NCBI RefSeq assembly: GCF_014652635.1
Contig: NZ_BMZE01000001.1
Coordinates: 237,206-301,205, forward strand
Reading direction: 5' to 3'
DNA: 64,000 bases
DNA from: Devosia pacifica
GTDB lineage: Bacteria; Pseudomonadota; Alphaproteobacteria; Rhizobiales; Devosiaceae
Shown: positions 27,373 to 38,828 of the stretch, piece after piece
Numbering within the stretch: position 1 is the stretch's first letter
Layout: the number at the start of each line of letters is the position of its first letter
Notes under the pieces: model-generated
Seen by the model: only the letters and a program-made list of their open reading frames with translations
Databases searched by the model: none
Told to the model about the DNA's origin: nothing
Translations under genes and position numbers: made by a program

Positions 27373-29530
27373 AATGCAAGAGATCACCCACGGCGAGGAC
27401 GCGGGGCCCGATGCCATTGCATTGCGCCAGAGCCCGGCGCGCTTCGTCAATCGCGAAACCAGCTGGCTGCAGTTCAATCTTCGGGTCCTTGAAGAAGCCA
27501 GCAACGAGGCGCATCCGCTGCTGGAGCGGCTCCGCTTCGTGTCGATCTCGGCGAACAACCTCGATGAATTCTATATGGTGCGCGTGGCTGGGCTCATGGG
27601 GCAGTTGCGCGCCGGTCTCAGCAAGCAAAGTGCTGACGGCCTGACCCCGGCAGAGCAGCTCGAAGAGATTTCAACGCTCGCTCAGCACCTGCAGCTCGAG
27701 CAGCAGGAGCAGTGGCAGATTCTGCGCGAAGAGCTGTTCGAGCAGAACGTCGTCATTCATGAATCCAACGATCTCGGCGAAGAGCAGATCGCCTATCTCG
27801 ACAAGCTGTTTCGTGACGAGATCTTCCCGGTCCTGACCCCGATTGCTATCGATCCGGCCCACCCGTTCCCGTTCATTCCCAATCTGGGCATGGCGCTGGC
27901 GTTCGAGTTGCGCCGGCCGTCAGGAGATTCCTCGCTCACAGCGCTGGTGCGTCTGCCGGCAAATCTCGATCGGTTCATTAACCTGCCGAGTGTTCTCGCC
28001 AGTGACGGGCGTAGTGAAACCGTCACTATAGACACTCTGATTAAGCTATTCTTTCACAAGATGTTTCCGGGTCACGAGGTTGTTGGCTCTGGCGCCTTCC
28101 GCTTGATCCGCGATAGTGAAATTGAGATCGACGACGAGGCGGCCGATCTTGTCGTGGAGTTCGAAAGCGCGCTGCGCCAGCGCCGTCGTGGCCAGGTCAT
28201 CCGTCTGGAACTTGAAAAGTCCATGCCGCGCGCCCTCAAGCGTCAGATCAGTGAACAGTTGGGTGTCACGCCAGAGGAAACATTCGAGGTGGAGGGTTTC
28301 CTCGGGCTTGCGGATGCATCAGCCATCTGCGGCATCGAGCGGCCGGACCTCAAATTCACCCCGCATCACGCGCGTTTTCCCGAGCGCATCCGTGACTATA
28401 ACGGAGATAGCTTCGCCGCTATCCGCGCCAAGGACATCCTCGTTCATCACCCGTTCGAGAGCTTCGACGTTGTGGCACAGTTCCTCATGCAGGCGGCCCG
28501 CGATCCGGATGTCGTGGCGATCAAGCAGACCCTTTACCGCACCTCCTCTGATAGCCCGATCGTCAAGGCGCTCATCACGGCGGCCGAAGCTGGCAAGTCC
28601 GTCACCTGCCTGATCGAACTCAAGGCACGCTTCGATGAAGAGGCCAATATCCGTTGGGCCCGGGATCTGGAACGGGCAGGGGCCCAGGTTGTATTCGGCT
28701 TTATCGAGCTCAAGACCCACGCAAAGCTGAGCCAGGTCGTTCGTCGCGAAAAAGGGCGCTTGGTCAGCTACTGCCATATCGGCACCGGCAATTATCATCC
28801 GATCACCGCCAAGATCTATACGGATCTCAGCTACTTCACGATCGACCCAATTATCACCCGGGACGTCGCCCGGGTTTTCAACTTCATCACCGGCTATGCC
28901 CGTCCCAGCGAGCTCGAGTCTGTTGCCGTATCACCCGTGAATCTGCGCCAGACGATTCTGGACAACATCCAGAATGAGGTGAACTACGCGCGAGAGGGCA
29001 AACCGGCGGGCATCATCTTCAAGATGAACTCGCTGGTCGATCCCGAGATCATCGACGCGCTCTACGATGCCGGACAGGAAGGCGTAAAGATCGATCTGAT
29101 CGTGCGTGGGATCTGCTGTCTGCGTCCCGGCATTCCAGGCTTTTCCGACAACATCCGGGTAAAATCGATTGTCGGCCGCTTCCTGGAACACTCTCGCATC
29201 TATTGCTTCGGCAATGGCGAAACCATGCCATCGCGCAAGGCACGGGTGTATATTTCCTCCGCCGACATCATGCAGCGGAATCTCGATGGGCGGGTTGAAG
29301 TAATGGTGCCCATCTTCAACCGGACGGTGCACAAGCAGATTCTCGACAAGATCCTGGTTGCGTATCTGCGCGATAACCAGCAGAGCTGGGAAGTGTTGCC
29401 GGATGGTAGCTCGCACCGCATCCGGGTTGCGGACGGTGAGGATGTTTTCAATGCGCATGATTATTTCATGACGAACCCCTCTCTGTCCGGGCGCGGCAGT
29501 GCCGGCAGTAGAGACGTGGACGAGGTATAA
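27365..29530 (+). CDS. ppk1: Polyphosphate kinase 1
   Basis: A 721-residue PPK1 that makes inorganic polyphosphate from ATP. The N domain starts [19 protein letters not shown] (residues 24-42). The catalytic C1 domain contains [20 protein letters not shown], and the autophosphorylated histidine is in [14 protein letters not shown] near residue 470. [14 protein letters not shown] is found near 605. The start at 27365 overlaps the hdaA stop and follows GAGGA at eight bases. The ppx gene begins two bases after its stop, so synthesis and breakdown enzymes are encoded together. Confidence 0.97.
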   Translation: MNEMQEITHGEDAGPDAIALRQSPARFVNRETSWLQFNLRVLEEASNEAHPLLERLRFVSISANNLDEFYMVRVAGLMGQLRAGLSKQSADGLTPAEQLEEISTLAQHLQLEQQEQWQILREELFEQNVVIHESNDLGEEQIAYLDKLFRDEIFPVLTPIAIDPAHPFPFIPNLGMALAFELRRPSGDSSLTALVRLPANLDRFINLPSVLASDGRSETVTIDTLIKLFFHKMFPGHEVVGSGAFRLIRDSEIEIDDEAADLVVEFESALRQRRRGQVIRLELEKSMPRALKRQISEQLGVTPEETFEVEGFLGLADASAICGIERPDLKFTPHHARFPERIRDYNGDSFAAIRAKDILVHHPFESFDVVAQFLMQAARDPDVVAIKQTLYRTSSDSPIVKALITAAEAGKSVTCLIELKARFDEEANIRWARDLERAGAQVVFGFIELKTHAKLSQVVRREKGRLVSYCHIGTGNYHPITAKIYTDLSYFTIDPIITRDVARVFNFITGYARPSELESVAVSPVNLRQTILDNIQNEVNYAREGKPAGIIFKMNSLVDPEIIDALYDAGQEGVKIDLIVRGICCLRPGIPGFSDNIRVKSIVGRFLEHSRIYCFGNGETMPSRKARVYISSADIMQRNLDGRVEVMVPIFNRTVHKQILDKILVAYLRDNQQSWEVLPDGSSHRIRVADGEDVFNAHDYFMTNPSLSGRGSAGSRDVDEV

Positions 29531-29531
29531 C

Positions 29532-31073
29532 GTGAACCAGTACTGGGGCGTTGACGCCGATCCAACCGCTCAGGGCCGCATTAAGGGCGCGCGCCCGGTG
29601 GCGGTTCTCGATATCGGCTCCAACTCTGTCCGCCTTGTCGTCTACGAGCGGCACGCGCGTGCGCTGACGCCTCTTTATAACGAGAAGGCGGCGTGCGCCC
29701 TCGGTCGCGGCATGGCAGCCAATGGCCGGCTCGCCGACGCGAATGTCGAGCGCGCCCTCACAGCGATCAAGAGATATGCACTCGTCACCAAGCTGATGCG
29801 GGTTGGCAGCGTTTACGTCCTCGCCACCTCGGCGGTACGTGATGCGGCAAATCGCGAGGAGTTTGTCTCCGCCGTCGAAGAGATCATGGGCACGCCGGTG
29901 ACTGTGCTGTCCGGCCAAGATGAAGCGCACTTCGCGGCGCTCGGAGTGGTCGCGGGAGACCCCAATTTTGATGGCACAGTGGGCGATCTTGGCGGCGGAA
30001 GCCTTGAACTCGCGAAGATCAGCCGTGGCGTCGATACAGAGGGCGAAACGTTTGAGCTTGGTGTCATCCGCCTTCAGGACGATAGCGACGGCTCGCCGGT
30101 TAAGGCCGCATCTATCGTTGCAGAGCGGCTGGACAAGTCTCTGCTCCGTGCAAACGGCGCGCGCCCGATTTTCTGCGCAATCGGCGGGACCTGGCGCGCA
30201 TTAGCGAAGCTTCATCAGAACCTTGGCAACTATCCGCTGCACATGGTTCAGAACTACCACGTACCAGCAAGTGAAATACGCGATCTATGCGCCGAGATCG
30301 TCAAGCAGTCGAGCAAAGGCAAGTCGTATCCGGGGGCGGATTACACCTCGTCCTCGCGTAGAGACCTCGTGCCGTACGGTGCTGCCGTGCTCGGAGAAAT
30401 CCTGCGTGCAGGAGCCTTCGAGCAGGTCTCCTTTTCAGCCCTTGGTGTTCGCGAGGGCTATCTCTACGGGCACTTGAAGCCGCGCGAGCAGACAGTCGAT
30501 CCGCTGTTGCAAGGTGCCGAGGAAATGTCGGTCTTGCGCTCGCGGTCGCCGGCGCATGCGCATGATCTTTTTGAGTTCACTTCGAAATTTTTCTCAGCGG
30601 CCGAATTTGGCGAGACTGAAGCGCAGCGGCGCATGCGCCGTGTAGCATGTCTCGTCGCCGACATAGGCTGGCGCGCGCATCCGGATTATCGCGCTGAGCA
30701 AAGCATCGATGCCGTGGCGTACAGTTCCTTGACCGGAATCGACCACCAGGGCCGCGCCTTCCTGTCAGAGATTCTGGCGGTCCGCTACGCGGGAATTAAG
30801 CACAAGAACGTTCAGCCAGCGGTTCTGGCGCTGCTCTCGGCCGAAGAACAAAAGCGTGCCAAGCTAATCGGCGCACTCTATCGCGTAGCCTACCCGATGT
30901 CAGCGGCGATGCCTGGGGTATTGCCGCGCGTAGACATCAGGATTGAAGACAAGACTTTGGTTCTGGCATTGCCGACTGACCTGGCGTTCCTCGCAGGGGA
31001 CCACCTGCAAGGTCGCCTGACCCAATTTGCCGGCGTTGCCGGGATTGATGAGTGCGCCATAAAAATCGACTAG
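29532..31073 (+). CDS. ppx: Exopolyphosphatase / guanosine pentaphosphatase (Ppx/GppA family)
   Basis: A 513-residue Ppx/GppA phosphatase of the ASKHA fold. The phosphate-1 motif is VLDIGSNSVRLVVYE (residues 24-38), VLATSAVRDAANR lies near 98, and VGDLGGGSLELA marks phosphate-2 near 156. A C-terminal HD-like region follows. It degrades polyphosphate and possibly pppGpp. The start is GTG 29532; the frame continues upstream into ppk1 without similarity. Its stop overlaps the convergent rnd stop by four bases. Confidence 0.94.
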   Translation: MNQYWGVDADPTAQGRIKGARPVAVLDIGSNSVRLVVYERHARALTPLYNEKAACALGRGMAANGRLADANVERALTAIKRYALVTKLMRVGSVYVLATSAVRDAANREEFVSAVEEIMGTPVTVLSGQDEAHFAALGVVAGDPNFDGTVGDLGGGSLELAKISRGVDTEGETFELGVIRLQDDSDGSPVKAASIVAERLDKSLLRANGARPIFCAIGGTWRALAKLHQNLGNYPLHMVQNYHVPASEIRDLCAEIVKQSSKGKSYPGADYTSSSRRDLVPYGAAVLGEILRAGAFEQVSFSALGVREGYLYGHLKPREQTVDPLLQGAEEMSVLRSRSPAHAHDLFEFTSKFFSAAEFGETEAQRRMRRVACLVADIGWRAHPDYRAEQSIDAVAYSSLTGIDHQGRAFLSEILAVRYAGIKHKNVQPAVLALLSAEEQKRAKLIGALYRVAYPMSAAMPGVLPRVDIRIEDKTLVLALPTDLAFLAGDHLQGRLTQFAGVAGIDECAIKID

Positions 31074-32239
31074 ACGCTGCTCTCGCTGCCATCGAGTGGC
31101 ACTTCGACAATTCCGTCGGGCGTCGCGGCCAACCCAATTCTACCGTGCTTGATCGCGAGCGCTTTCTCGCCGAACAGGCTCCGCCGCCAGCCCCGGAGGG
31201 CCGCCACATCTGCATCGTCGTCAAGCACCAGCGCATCGATGTCATCGGACGTGGCGATAATGCGCGCCGCAACATCGTTCTGCTCGGCCACTGCCTTCAG
31301 CAACACGCGGACCAAGTCTCCCACGGCCCCCTTTGGTGAAGGCCCGCGGTAGCGCTCCGGCAGTTGCGGCAGCTCATCCTTACCAAGGCTCTCGACTTGG
31401 CCAAGCAGTGCCATGATCTCCGCCGCCTGCGCGCTCCGTCCGAAGCCGCGGGGCACCGCACGGAGCTTTTCGAAGTCTTCCGGCGTAAGCGGACGCTGTA
31501 CCGCGAGTTCATACAGCACATCATCTTTGAAGATGCGGTTGCGGGGTTGGTCCATTTCCTGGGCTCGGCGCTCTCGCCATGCCGCCAGCCGCTTCAGCGC
31601 GGCAAGTTCGCGCGGCCGGTTGATCTTCAGCTTCAACCGCTCCCAGGCGCGATCCGGCTGAACAACATAGGTGTCGATGTTGCGCAGCACCGACATCTCG
31701 TCTTCCACCCAGTCCTGGCGCCGCGTGTCACGAACCTTGTCCCGAAGGGCAAGATATATGTCGCGAAGATGCGTAACGTCGGCAAGCGCATAGCGCCGCT
31801 GCTTCTCGCTGAGCGGGCGTGCCGCCCAGTCCGTAAAACGTGAGGATTTGTCGAGCGACACCTTTGTGATCGAGCGTACGAGATTGTCGTAAGAGACACT
31901 GTCGCCATAGCCACAGACGCTGGCGGCGATCTGTGTGTCGTAAATGTTCTTCGGCACCCTACCGGTCAGCTTGACGAAGATCTCGATATCCTGGCGAGCG
32001 GCATGGAACACTTTCACCAGCGAAGGAGACTCAAGAAGTTCGAAGAACGGCGTCAGATCCATCCCTTTCGCCAGAGGATCGATCAACACAGCTTCATCAA
32101 CTGTCGCAGCCTGCAAAAGGCACAGCTTTGGCCAGTAGGTGGTTTCTCGCAGAAACTCTGTATCCACCGTCATGAAATCGTGGCTCGGGGCCCGATCGCA
32201 AAATTCGGCCAGTTCCTCCCGTGACGTAATCACGTCCAT
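31070..32239 (-). CDS. rnd: Ribonuclease D
   Basis: A 389-residue DEDD-type 3' exoribonuclease for tRNA 3' processing. The exonuclease motifs are DTEFLRETTYWPKLCL (near residue 24), FHAARQDIEIF (near 80) and YALADVTHLRDIYLAL (near 150). Two HRDC domains follow at about 210-290 and 300-380. The start is placed at 32239 because the family begins M-x-I/L-I-T about 20 residues before the first motif. In-frame ATGs at 32269 and 32386 would add non-conserved residues. It is divergent from aspS. Confidence 0.94.
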   Translation of the reverse strand: MDVITSREELAEFCDRAPSHDFMTVDTEFLRETTYWPKLCLLQAATVDEAVLIDPLAKGMDLTPFFELLESPSLVKVFHAARQDIEIFVKLTGRVPKNIYDTQIAASVCGYGDSVSYDNLVRSITKVSLDKSSRFTDWAARPLSEKQRRYALADVTHLRDIYLALRDKVRDTRRQDWVEDEMSVLRNIDTYVVQPDRAWERLKLKINRPRELAALKRLAAWRERRAQEMDQPRNRIFKDDVLYELAVQRPLTPEDFEKLRAVPRGFGRSAQAAEIMALLGQVESLGKDELPQLPERYRGPSPKGAVGDLVRVLLKAVAEQNDVAARIIATSDDIDALVLDDDADVAALRGWRRSLFGEKALAIKHGRIGLAATPDGIVEVPLDGSESSV

Positions 32240-32432
32240 GCAGTTATCCGTATTTTTGAGCTCTTTCATCCTACCTAACAGGGGGAGCCTTGCCCCGCCA
32301 AGAAGGAACTTGGCCGGATTGTGGCCGTCAAAGCGTCTGACGTCCGGCTCCGTCGGACGCTCTCCTTGACAATCTGCCTCTTGCATGCGCTTTTCCGCCG
32401 CGAGATTCCGGCCTTTTTCATCTGGTTCCGAT

Positions 32433-34211
32433 ATGACAATGCACCGCTACCGCTCCCACACCTGTGCCGCCCTGCGTTCGAGTGACGCCGGCAATCCGGT
32501 TCGCCTGAGCGGCTGGGTTCATCGCGTTCGCGACCATGGCGGCCTTCTGTTCATCGACCTTCGCGATCATTACGGAATGACGCAATGCGTCGTTGATCCC
32601 GACTCGGCAGCCTTCGCAGACGTCGAGAAGGTCCGCTCCGAGTGGGTGGTAAGGATTGATGGCGAGGTGAAGCCACGTGCTCCCGAGGCGGTAAACTCCA
32701 ACCTGCCGACCGGCGAGATCGAAGTGTTCATTCGCGAGATCGAGGTGCTGTCGTCGGCGAAAGAACTACCGCTGCCGGTATTCGGCGAGCCCGACTATCC
32801 CGAAGAAGTTCGTTTGCGGTATCGCTTCCTCGATTTACGGCGCGAGACGCTGCACGCCAACATCGCGAAGCGCAGCCGCATCGTCGCCGAAATGCGTCGG
32901 CTCATGAATACTGCGGGCTTTGCCGAGTATTCGACGCCGATCCTGACCGCCTCGTCGCCGGAAGGCGCGCGCGATTTTCTGGTACCGAGCCGTCTGCACC
33001 CGGGCAAGTTCTTTGCCCTCCCGCAGGCGCCGCAGCAATACAAGCAATTGCTGATGGTGGCCGGTTTCGACCGTTACTTCCAGATTGCGCCATGTTTCCG
33101 CGACGAGGATCCGCGTGCTGATCGCCTGCCGGGCGAGTTCTATCAACTCGATCTGGAAATGAGTTTTGTTACCCAGGAAGACGTTTGGGACACGATGACG
33201 CCGGTCATCACCCAGGTGTTCGAGCAGTTCGCCGAGGGCAAGCCGGTCACCAAGGATTGGCCGCGTATCCCGTACGAAACCGCGATCCGCAAGTACGGCT
33301 CGGACAAGCCCGATTTGCGCAACCCCATAGAGATGCAACCCGTAACGGAGCATTTCGCCGGCTCGGGTTTCAAGGTTTTTGCAAACCAGATCGCTGCTGA
33401 CGATGCAGTCGAAGTTTGGGCTATTCCGGCGCCGACCGGCGGCAGCCGCGCTTTCTGCGACCGGATGAATGCATGGGCGCAGGGGCAAGGGCAGCCGGGG
33501 CTTGGCTACATCTTCTTCAAGGAAGGGCAGGGCTCCGGACCAATTGCCAAGAACATTGGCGAAGAGCGGACCGCCGCAATCCGTGAGCAACTCGGCTTGT
33601 CGGATGGCGATGCCGTTTTCTTCGTGTGCGGGCGTCCGGACAAATTCTACAGGTTTGCCGGCGAGGCGCGCACCCGCGCCGGCACCGAACTGGACCTCGT
33701 TGATAAGGATCGCTTCGAGCTCTGCTGGATTGTCGATTTCCCGTTCTACGAGTGGGACGAAGAAGAAAAGCGCGTCGACTTCGCGCACAATCCATTCTCC
33801 ATGCCGCAAGGGGGCCTCGAGGCCCTGAACAACGCCGACCCGCTGACGTTGAAGGCGTATCAGTATGATGCCGTCTGCAATGGCTACGAAATCGCGTCGG
33901 GCTCGATACGTAATCAGGAGCCGGAGACCATGCTGCGTGCCTTCGAGCTCGTTGGTCTCTCCCGCGAGGATGTGGAAAGCCAGTTTGGCGGTCTCTACCG
34001 GGCCTTCCAGTACGGCGCGCCGCCGCATGGTGGCGCCGCGTTCGGCATCGATCGCATCATCATGCTTCTCTGTGGTGCTGAGAATCTGCGCGAGATCACC
34101 CCGTTCCCGATGAACCAGCAGGCCGAAGACCTGTTGATGGGAGCACCTTCGGAGCCGGCACCCAAGCAGTTGCGAGAGCTTCACCTGCGCGTCAATCCGC
34201 CGTCGAAGTAA
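32433..34211 (+). CDS. aspS: Aspartyl-tRNA synthetase
   Basis: A 592-residue class IIb synthetase of the bacterial (GAD-domain) type. The N-terminal OB-fold anticodon-binding domain (residues 1-110) includes [20 protein letters not shown]. Motif 2 is [19 protein letters not shown] near residue 220, the GAD insert covers about 300-420, and motif 3 [14 protein letters not shown] lies near 533. ATG 32433 was chosen; ATG 32439 is two codons later. The gene may be non-discriminating, given the gatB gene in the same genome, but sequence alone does not settle that. Confidence 0.96.
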   Translation: MTMHRYRSHTCAALRSSDAGNPVRLSGWVHRVRDHGGLLFIDLRDHYGMTQCVVDPDSAAFADVEKVRSEWVVRIDGEVKPRAPEAVNSNLPTGEIEVFIREIEVLSSAKELPLPVFGEPDYPEEVRLRYRFLDLRRETLHANIAKRSRIVAEMRRLMNTAGFAEYSTPILTASSPEGARDFLVPSRLHPGKFFALPQAPQQYKQLLMVAGFDRYFQIAPCFRDEDPRADRLPGEFYQLDLEMSFVTQEDVWDTMTPVITQVFEQFAEGKPVTKDWPRIPYETAIRKYGSDKPDLRNPIEMQPVTEHFAGSGFKVFANQIAADDAVEVWAIPAPTGGSRAFCDRMNAWAQGQGQPGLGYIFFKEGQGSGPIAKNIGEERTAAIREQLGLSDGDAVFFVCGRPDKFYRFAGEARTRAGTELDLVDKDRFELCWIVDFPFYEWDEEEKRVDFAHNPFSMPQGGLEALNNADPLTLKAYQYDAVCNGYEIASGSIRNQEPETMLRAFELVGLSREDVESQFGGLYRAFQYGAPPHGGAAFGIDRIIMLLCGAENLREITPFPMNQQAEDLLMGAPSEPAPKQLRELHLRVNPPSK

Positions 34212-34261
34212 ACAGCGGGCGCGTGCGACAGCGCCTCAGTCGAAATTGTGGAATGTTTGCG

Positions 34262-34303
34262 GAAGCTTAATGCCTGACACCTCATAGTCAGGCAAAAGGC
34301 TTC
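34262..34303. promoter_or_regulatory. Two-tier inverted repeat between aspS and the EAL gene
   Basis: An inner perfect 8-bp stem (TGCCTGAC and GTCAGGCA with loop ACCTCATA, 34271-34294) sits inside an outer 5-bp stem (GAAGC 34262-34266 with GCTTC 34299-34303), separated by 4-base spacers on both sides. There is no T run. It could end aspS transcription, act as an operator, or structure the leader of the EAL gene, whose TTG start lies 20 bases on. Confidence 0.45.
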
Positions 34304-34323
34304 TGCACCACAGGCGGCTCCGT

Positions 34324-35898
34324 TTGCACTCTCGCTATTCCAACACTCTTACGCTGGTTAGCGCAATTCTGGCATTCCTGCCGATACTTGCAGTCGATGT
34401 CCTGATCGACAACCACGTGCATACCAGCTCGACCAATCGGCTGCAGGAGCGTGCCGATATGCTGGCCGCCAGCGTCCACGACAATGTGGTTGGCGTGCTC
34501 GACAGTCTGCAATCTCTGGTCGCAGATGGCGCCTCCCTGTGCACCTCCACATTCGTTGACCAGGCACAGCGTGAAGTCCAGGGCAGTGTGGCCCTCAAGC
34601 AGATCACGGTCGAGAATGCAGATCGTGTTCTTTATTGTGATGCCTTCCAGAGCGACTTCACCTATTCGCCTGTTTCAGAGCCTTTTCCACTGCCCGGTCG
34701 CGCCGAGTCGCTGCAGCTCGTGATGATCGATACCTACGAGCGGCCGGTCTTCAAACTGTCGCTGCCGGTCGGCGCAGACCGTGTCGTCTCTGCTTTCGTG
34801 CCGTCTTTGCGCCAGAGCCTCGCTATGCTGGGCGGCGATCTGCAAGACGCCACCGCCATTCGCCTCGTTCTCGCCGATGGTCGGCAGGTCAACAGCTATG
34901 GTGACATGGCCATCATGGAGTCCAGCGACGCGGTAAAGGCGAATGCATACGTCGAAGAATTGCCGCTTACGCTCGAGGCTGCTGCGTCCTTTCCGCACCT
35001 GCGCGCAGAATATGGCGATCTCGACGTCGGCCTTACGGTCGTCACCGCCTTACTGTGCGCGGCGTTCCTGTTTCTGTCGCTGCAATACGTGCGGAGCACG
35101 CAACCGCCCGTCTTCAATCTCGAACGCGCCATCTCTCGTGGTGAAATCAAGCCGTACTACCAGCCAGTGATCAATCTGCGCACCGGTGAATTGCTCGGCT
35201 GCGAAGTGCTTTGCCGCTGGGTCCGGCGCAACGGTCAAGTCATCCCCCCGGGCCAGTTTATTGAGCAGGCCGAAGCGTCTGGCCTTGCTGTGCCGATGAC
35301 TCTTTCGCTGATGGAGCAGGTCAAGGCCGACCTTGGCGAGGTAGCCGAGCAGCGCCCGCAAATGAAAATTGCCATAAACCTGTTCGATGGGCACTTCCGC
35401 GATGCCTCGATCGTCGACGACGTCCAGGCCATTTTCAGCAATTCCTCGATCCGCTATGGACAGCTGGTCTTTGAGATCACCGAGCGTCAGCCGATCCAGC
35501 AATCGCTGCAGAGCACCAGTGTGATATCGGGGCTGCACGCGTTGGGCGCGCGCCTCGCGATGGATGATGTCGGCACCGGCCACTCCAACCTTGCGTTCAT
35601 GGCGACTCTTGGCGTCGACATCATCAAGATCGACCGCGTGTTCATCGACATGATCAAACCAGGCGTCTCGCAGGTGCCTGTGCTCGACGGGCTCATTACC
35701 ATGGCCCGAGATCTAGATACCGAGATCGTCGCAGAGGGCGTCGAGACCGCTGAGCAGGCGCTTTATCTGCGGTCGCGCGGCGTCTACCAGGCACAGGGCT
35801 TCCTGTTCTCGCCCGCGTTGAAAGCATCTGCTTTCCTGGAGCTGACGAAAGCCCTTCCGACGCCGGGCTATGATAGCCCGCAGATGTCTGCCGCCTGA
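34324..35898 (+). CDS. CSS-motif sensor with EAL domain (predicted cyclic-di-GMP phosphodiesterase)
   Basis: A 524-residue inner-membrane protein. An N-terminal helix (residues 8-28), a periplasmic CSS-like domain with conserved cysteines (ASLCTST near 75 and LYCDA near 104), and a second helix (about 238-258) precede the cytoplasmic EAL domain (265-505). Catalytic motifs are mostly intact: EVLCRW in place of EALxR, INLFDGHF, FEITERQ, DDVGTGHSN, KIDRVFI and AEGVE. It probably hydrolyses c-di-GMP in response to periplasmic redox state. The start is TTG, preceded by AGGCGG; no in-frame ATG or GTG is available before the upstream stop. Confidence 0.83.
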   Translation: MHSRYSNTLTLVSAILAFLPILAVDVLIDNHVHTSSTNRLQERADMLAASVHDNVVGVLDSLQSLVADGASLCTSTFVDQAQREVQGSVALKQITVENADRVLYCDAFQSDFTYSPVSEPFPLPGRAESLQLVMIDTYERPVFKLSLPVGADRVVSAFVPSLRQSLAMLGGDLQDATAIRLVLADGRQVNSYGDMAIMESSDAVKANAYVEELPLTLEAAASFPHLRAEYGDLDVGLTVVTALLCAAFLFLSLQYVRSTQPPVFNLERAISRGEIKPYYQPVINLRTGELLGCEVLCRWVRRNGQVIPPGQFIEQAEASGLAVPMTLSLMEQVKADLGEVAEQRPQMKIAINLFDGHFRDASIVDDVQAIFSNSSIRYGQLVFEITERQPIQQSLQSTSVISGLHALGARLAMDDVGTGHSNLAFMATLGVDIIKIDRVFIDMIKPGVSQVPVLDGLITMARDLDTEIVAEGVETAEQALYLRSRGVYQAQGFLFSPALKASAFLELTKALPTPGYDSPQMSAA

Positions 35899-35965
35899 CA
35901 AGCAAGGTCTTTCATCACGCCGAAAATAGTGGCACCTAACGGACCACGATAGTCCGGAGGGGATC

Positions 35966-38242
35966 ATGGCCAGCGAGATGAACGAGCAGACGCGGGCATT
36001 GCGAGAAGCTGCGCTGCACTTTCACGAATACCCGAAGCCCGGCAAGCTTGAGGTCAATCCTTCCAAGCCCCTCGGCAACCAACGTGATCTGGCGCTCGCC
36101 TATTCCCCAGGCGTTGCGGCGCCGTGCGAAGAGATCGCCCAGAATCCCGAAGCTGTCACGCGTTACACCTCCCGCGGCAATCTCGTTGCCGTCATCTCCA
36201 ATGGCACTGCGGTTCTGGGCCTCGGTAATATCGGCGCGCTCGCCTCGAAGCCGGTGATGGAGGGCAAGGCGGTGCTCTTCAAGAAATTCGCTGGCATCGA
36301 TGTGTTCGATATCGAGATTGATGAAACGAACCCCGCCAAGTTCATCGAATCGGTCGCCCCGCTCTGGCCGACCTTCGGTGGCATCAACCTTGAAGACATC
36401 AGGGCGCCGGACTGCTTCGAGATCGAAGAGGCCCTGCGGGCGCGCATGCCGATTCCCGTCTTTCACGACGATCAGCACGGTACCGCCATCATTGTGGGGG
36501 CTGCGGTTCTCAACGGGCTGGAACTCGCCGGCAAGCGCATCGAGGACGTCAAGATCTGCACCTCTGGCGCTGGTGCTGCTGCCATCGCATGCCTCAACGT
36601 CCTTCTCGCCCTCGGCGCGAAGCAGGAGAACATCTGGGTCGGTGACAAGGATGGGCTGCTCACGGAGAACCGCACCGATCTGAGGGATCGCTGGCGCGGC
36701 CAGTTCGCGCAGAAAAGCGATGCCACAACCCTTGCTGAAGTTATCGATGACGCGGACATTTTCTTGGGGCTGTCGGCACCGGGAGTGCTCAAGCCGGAAA
36801 TGCTGCAGAAGATGGCAGACCGGCCCCTGGTTCTGGCCTTGGCCAATCCAGTGCCGGAGATCATGCCCGAGCTGGCCAAGCAGACGCGTCCCGATGCCAT
36901 GGTGTGTACCGGACGGTCCGATTTTCCGAATCAGGTCAACAATGTCTTGTGCTTCCCGTTCATCTTCCGCGGTGCTCTCGATGTCGGTGCAACAACGATC
37001 AACGAGGAGATGAAGCTGGCGGCGGTGCGCGCTATTGCCCAGCTTGCGCACGAGCCGGGGCTTGAAGTCTCGCCAACCGGCGAGCCGGCCGTTTACGGGC
37101 CGGAACACATCATCCCGAATCCGTTCGACCAGCGGCTAATTCTGCGCATCGCCCCCGCAGTCGCCGAAGCAGCGATGCAAAGCGGGGTCGCGAAACGTCC
37201 CATCGAAGATCTTGCGGCCTACCGAGACAGCCTGACGCGTTTCGTTTTCCGGTCTGGCCTCGTCATGAAGCCCATCATCGATATGGCACGTGGCAAGGAC
37301 AAGCGGATCGCCTTTGCCGACGGTGAAGAAGAGCGCGTGCTGCGCGCCACACAGGTTCTCTTGGAAGAGCAGATTGCACGCCCGATCCTGATCGGCCGCC
37401 CCAGCGTCATCGAATCGCGGATAGAGCGGTTCGGCTTGAAACTCAGACCGGGCAAAGATTTCGAGGTGATCAATCCCGAAGACGATCCGCGTTATCGTGA
37501 CTACGTCTCGCTGTTCCACTCGCTGGTTGGTCGCGATGGGGTTACGCCGGAGACCGCCCGCACAATCGTGCGGACCAATACCACGGTGATCGGCGCCCTG
37601 GCGGTCAAGCGCGGCGAAGCCGACGGGCTGATTTGCGGACTGCAGGGCCGCTACATCAAGCATGTGCGTGACATTCGCTCAATCATTGGCCTGCAGAATG
37701 GTGTCACGGATGTGTCCGCCATGTCGATGCTCATCCTGCCGCAAGGCGTATTCTTTCTCGCCGACACCTATGTGAGCATGAACCCGAGTGCGGACGAGAT
37801 CGTCGCGATCGCACTTCAGGCTCGGGACCACCTGCAGCGCTTCAGCATCGAGGCCAAGATCGCTCTATTGAGCTACTCGAACTTTGGTTCTCGCGACGGC
37901 GAAAGCGCGTTCAAGATGCGGGAGGCTTATCAGAAGCTGAAGACGATCGCACCGGATCTGGTCGTTGAGGGTGAGATGCAGGGTGACGTCGCGCTCAACC
38001 ACGATCTTCGTGAACGTTACATTCCCGATTCCGTGCTTACCGGCGAGGCGAACCTTCTGATCTTCCCGGATCTCGATGCTGCGAACCTGTCCATGACCTT
38101 GCTGAAGGAAATGAACGGCGGGCTTTCGGTTGGGCCGCTCTTAATGGGCACCAGCGCGCCAGCGCATATACTTGCGCCATCGACGACAAGCCGTGGCATC
38201 GTCAACCTCGCGGCGATCGCGGCGACAGAAGCCTTGGGATAG
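35966..38242 (+). CDS. maeB: NADP-dependent malic enzyme fused to phosphotransacetylase-like domain (MaeB)
   Basis: A 758-residue hybrid malic enzyme that decarboxylates malate to pyruvate with NAD(P). The malic enzyme part (residues 1-430) has [44 protein letters not shown] and the Rossmann-like [13 protein letters not shown]. The C-terminal third (about 435-758) is phosphotransacetylase-like and regulatory rather than catalytic in characterised members. An excellent ribosome site (GGAGGGGATC) precedes the ATG. Its place before the PDH genes fits pyruvate supply. Confidence 0.95.
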   Translation: MASEMNEQTRALREAALHFHEYPKPGKLEVNPSKPLGNQRDLALAYSPGVAAPCEEIAQNPEAVTRYTSRGNLVAVISNGTAVLGLGNIGALASKPVMEGKAVLFKKFAGIDVFDIEIDETNPAKFIESVAPLWPTFGGINLEDIRAPDCFEIEEALRARMPIPVFHDDQHGTAIIVGAAVLNGLELAGKRIEDVKICTSGAGAAAIACLNVLLALGAKQENIWVGDKDGLLTENRTDLRDRWRGQFAQKSDATTLAEVIDDADIFLGLSAPGVLKPEMLQKMADRPLVLALANPVPEIMPELAKQTRPDAMVCTGRSDFPNQVNNVLCFPFIFRGALDVGATTINEEMKLAAVRAIAQLAHEPGLEVSPTGEPAVYGPEHIIPNPFDQRLILRIAPAVAEAAMQSGVAKRPIEDLAAYRDSLTRFVFRSGLVMKPIIDMARGKDKRIAFADGEEERVLRATQVLLEEQIARPILIGRPSVIESRIERFGLKLRPGKDFEVINPEDDPRYRDYVSLFHSLVGRDGVTPETARTIVRTNTTVIGALAVKRGEADGLICGLQGRYIKHVRDIRSIIGLQNGVTDVSAMSMLILPQGVFFLADTYVSMNPSADEIVAIALQARDHLQRFSIEAKIALLSYSNFGSRDGESAFKMREAYQKLKTIAPDLVVEGEMQGDVALNHDLRERYIPDSVLTGEANLLIFPDLDAANLSMTLLKEMNGGLSVGPLLMGTSAPAHILAPSTTSRGIVNLAAIAATEALG

Positions 38243-38309
38243 CGTGGGCGCAACCGCAAGTTAACCGCTCAAGGGTAGGGTAGGGCATCTGCCACGCAGG
38301 TTGTAGCAT

Positions 38310-38687
38310 ATGCCCACCCGCCTCAAACGCCCCCCATTCTGGCGCCATCTGGCCCTTACAGCCGGTATGATCGCCTTTCTCGGTTACCTCGGATATTCCG
38401 CAGTCAATGGCCAGTTTGGCACCGACAGCCGCGAGGACATGGTCATCGATATGGCGACGCTGGAGGCACGCAGCGCGGCCCTGCAAGCCGAGATCGATTC
38501 TTATCGCCATCGCGCAACCCTTTTCGATGCCAACAGGCTGGACCCGGATATTCTCGATGAAGGGGCTCGCGCCCAGCTGAGCATGGCGCACCCCGACGAC
38601 CTGCTGGTCATGGTCGATCCATCCTCAGGTGAACCAAAATACGGTTCACTACAGGAATTATCCGGAGATCAGTTAACTGATAACTAG
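38310..38687 (+). CDS. FtsB/DivIC-like septum formation initiator
   Basis: A 125-residue bitopic protein with an N-terminal cytoplasmic stub, one membrane helix (about residues 13-33, LALTAGMIAFLGYLGYSAV) and a coiled coil (about 45-75, MVIDMATLEARSAALQAEID). It has the C-terminal LDPDILDEGARAQLSMAHPDDLLV motif (as LDPDILDEGARAQL and SMAHPDDLLV) found in alphaproteobacterial FtsB-like proteins. In the divisome such proteins bridge FtsQ and FtsL in the periplasm. It lies between maeB and pdhA, as in related genomes. Confidence 0.85.
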   Translation: MPTRLKRPPFWRHLALTAGMIAFLGYLGYSAVNGQFGTDSREDMVIDMATLEARSAALQAEIDSYRHRATLFDANRLDPDILDEGARAQLSMAHPDDLLVMVDPSSGEPKYGSLQELSGDQLTDN

Positions 38688-38828
38688 ATAGCAGTTTCAA
38701 GGGCTTGTGCGGCGTTGGCGGCTGCAACACCACGTTGCGGACGGCCCCACGCTTGCGCTAACCTGCATATGGGTGTCCAATCCACACTCATTTCCATACT
38801 CCGGCCCATTGCACATGGAGCGTAACTA

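Noticed and set aside
32835..34184. Long (449-codon) - strand open frame opposite aspS, with similar ones opposite mfd (2641-3672), maeB (35936-37108) and lpdA (43280-44842)
   Set aside because: These are shadows produced by GC-rich codon usage. Their products lack family motifs, and the + strand genes are complete enzymes.
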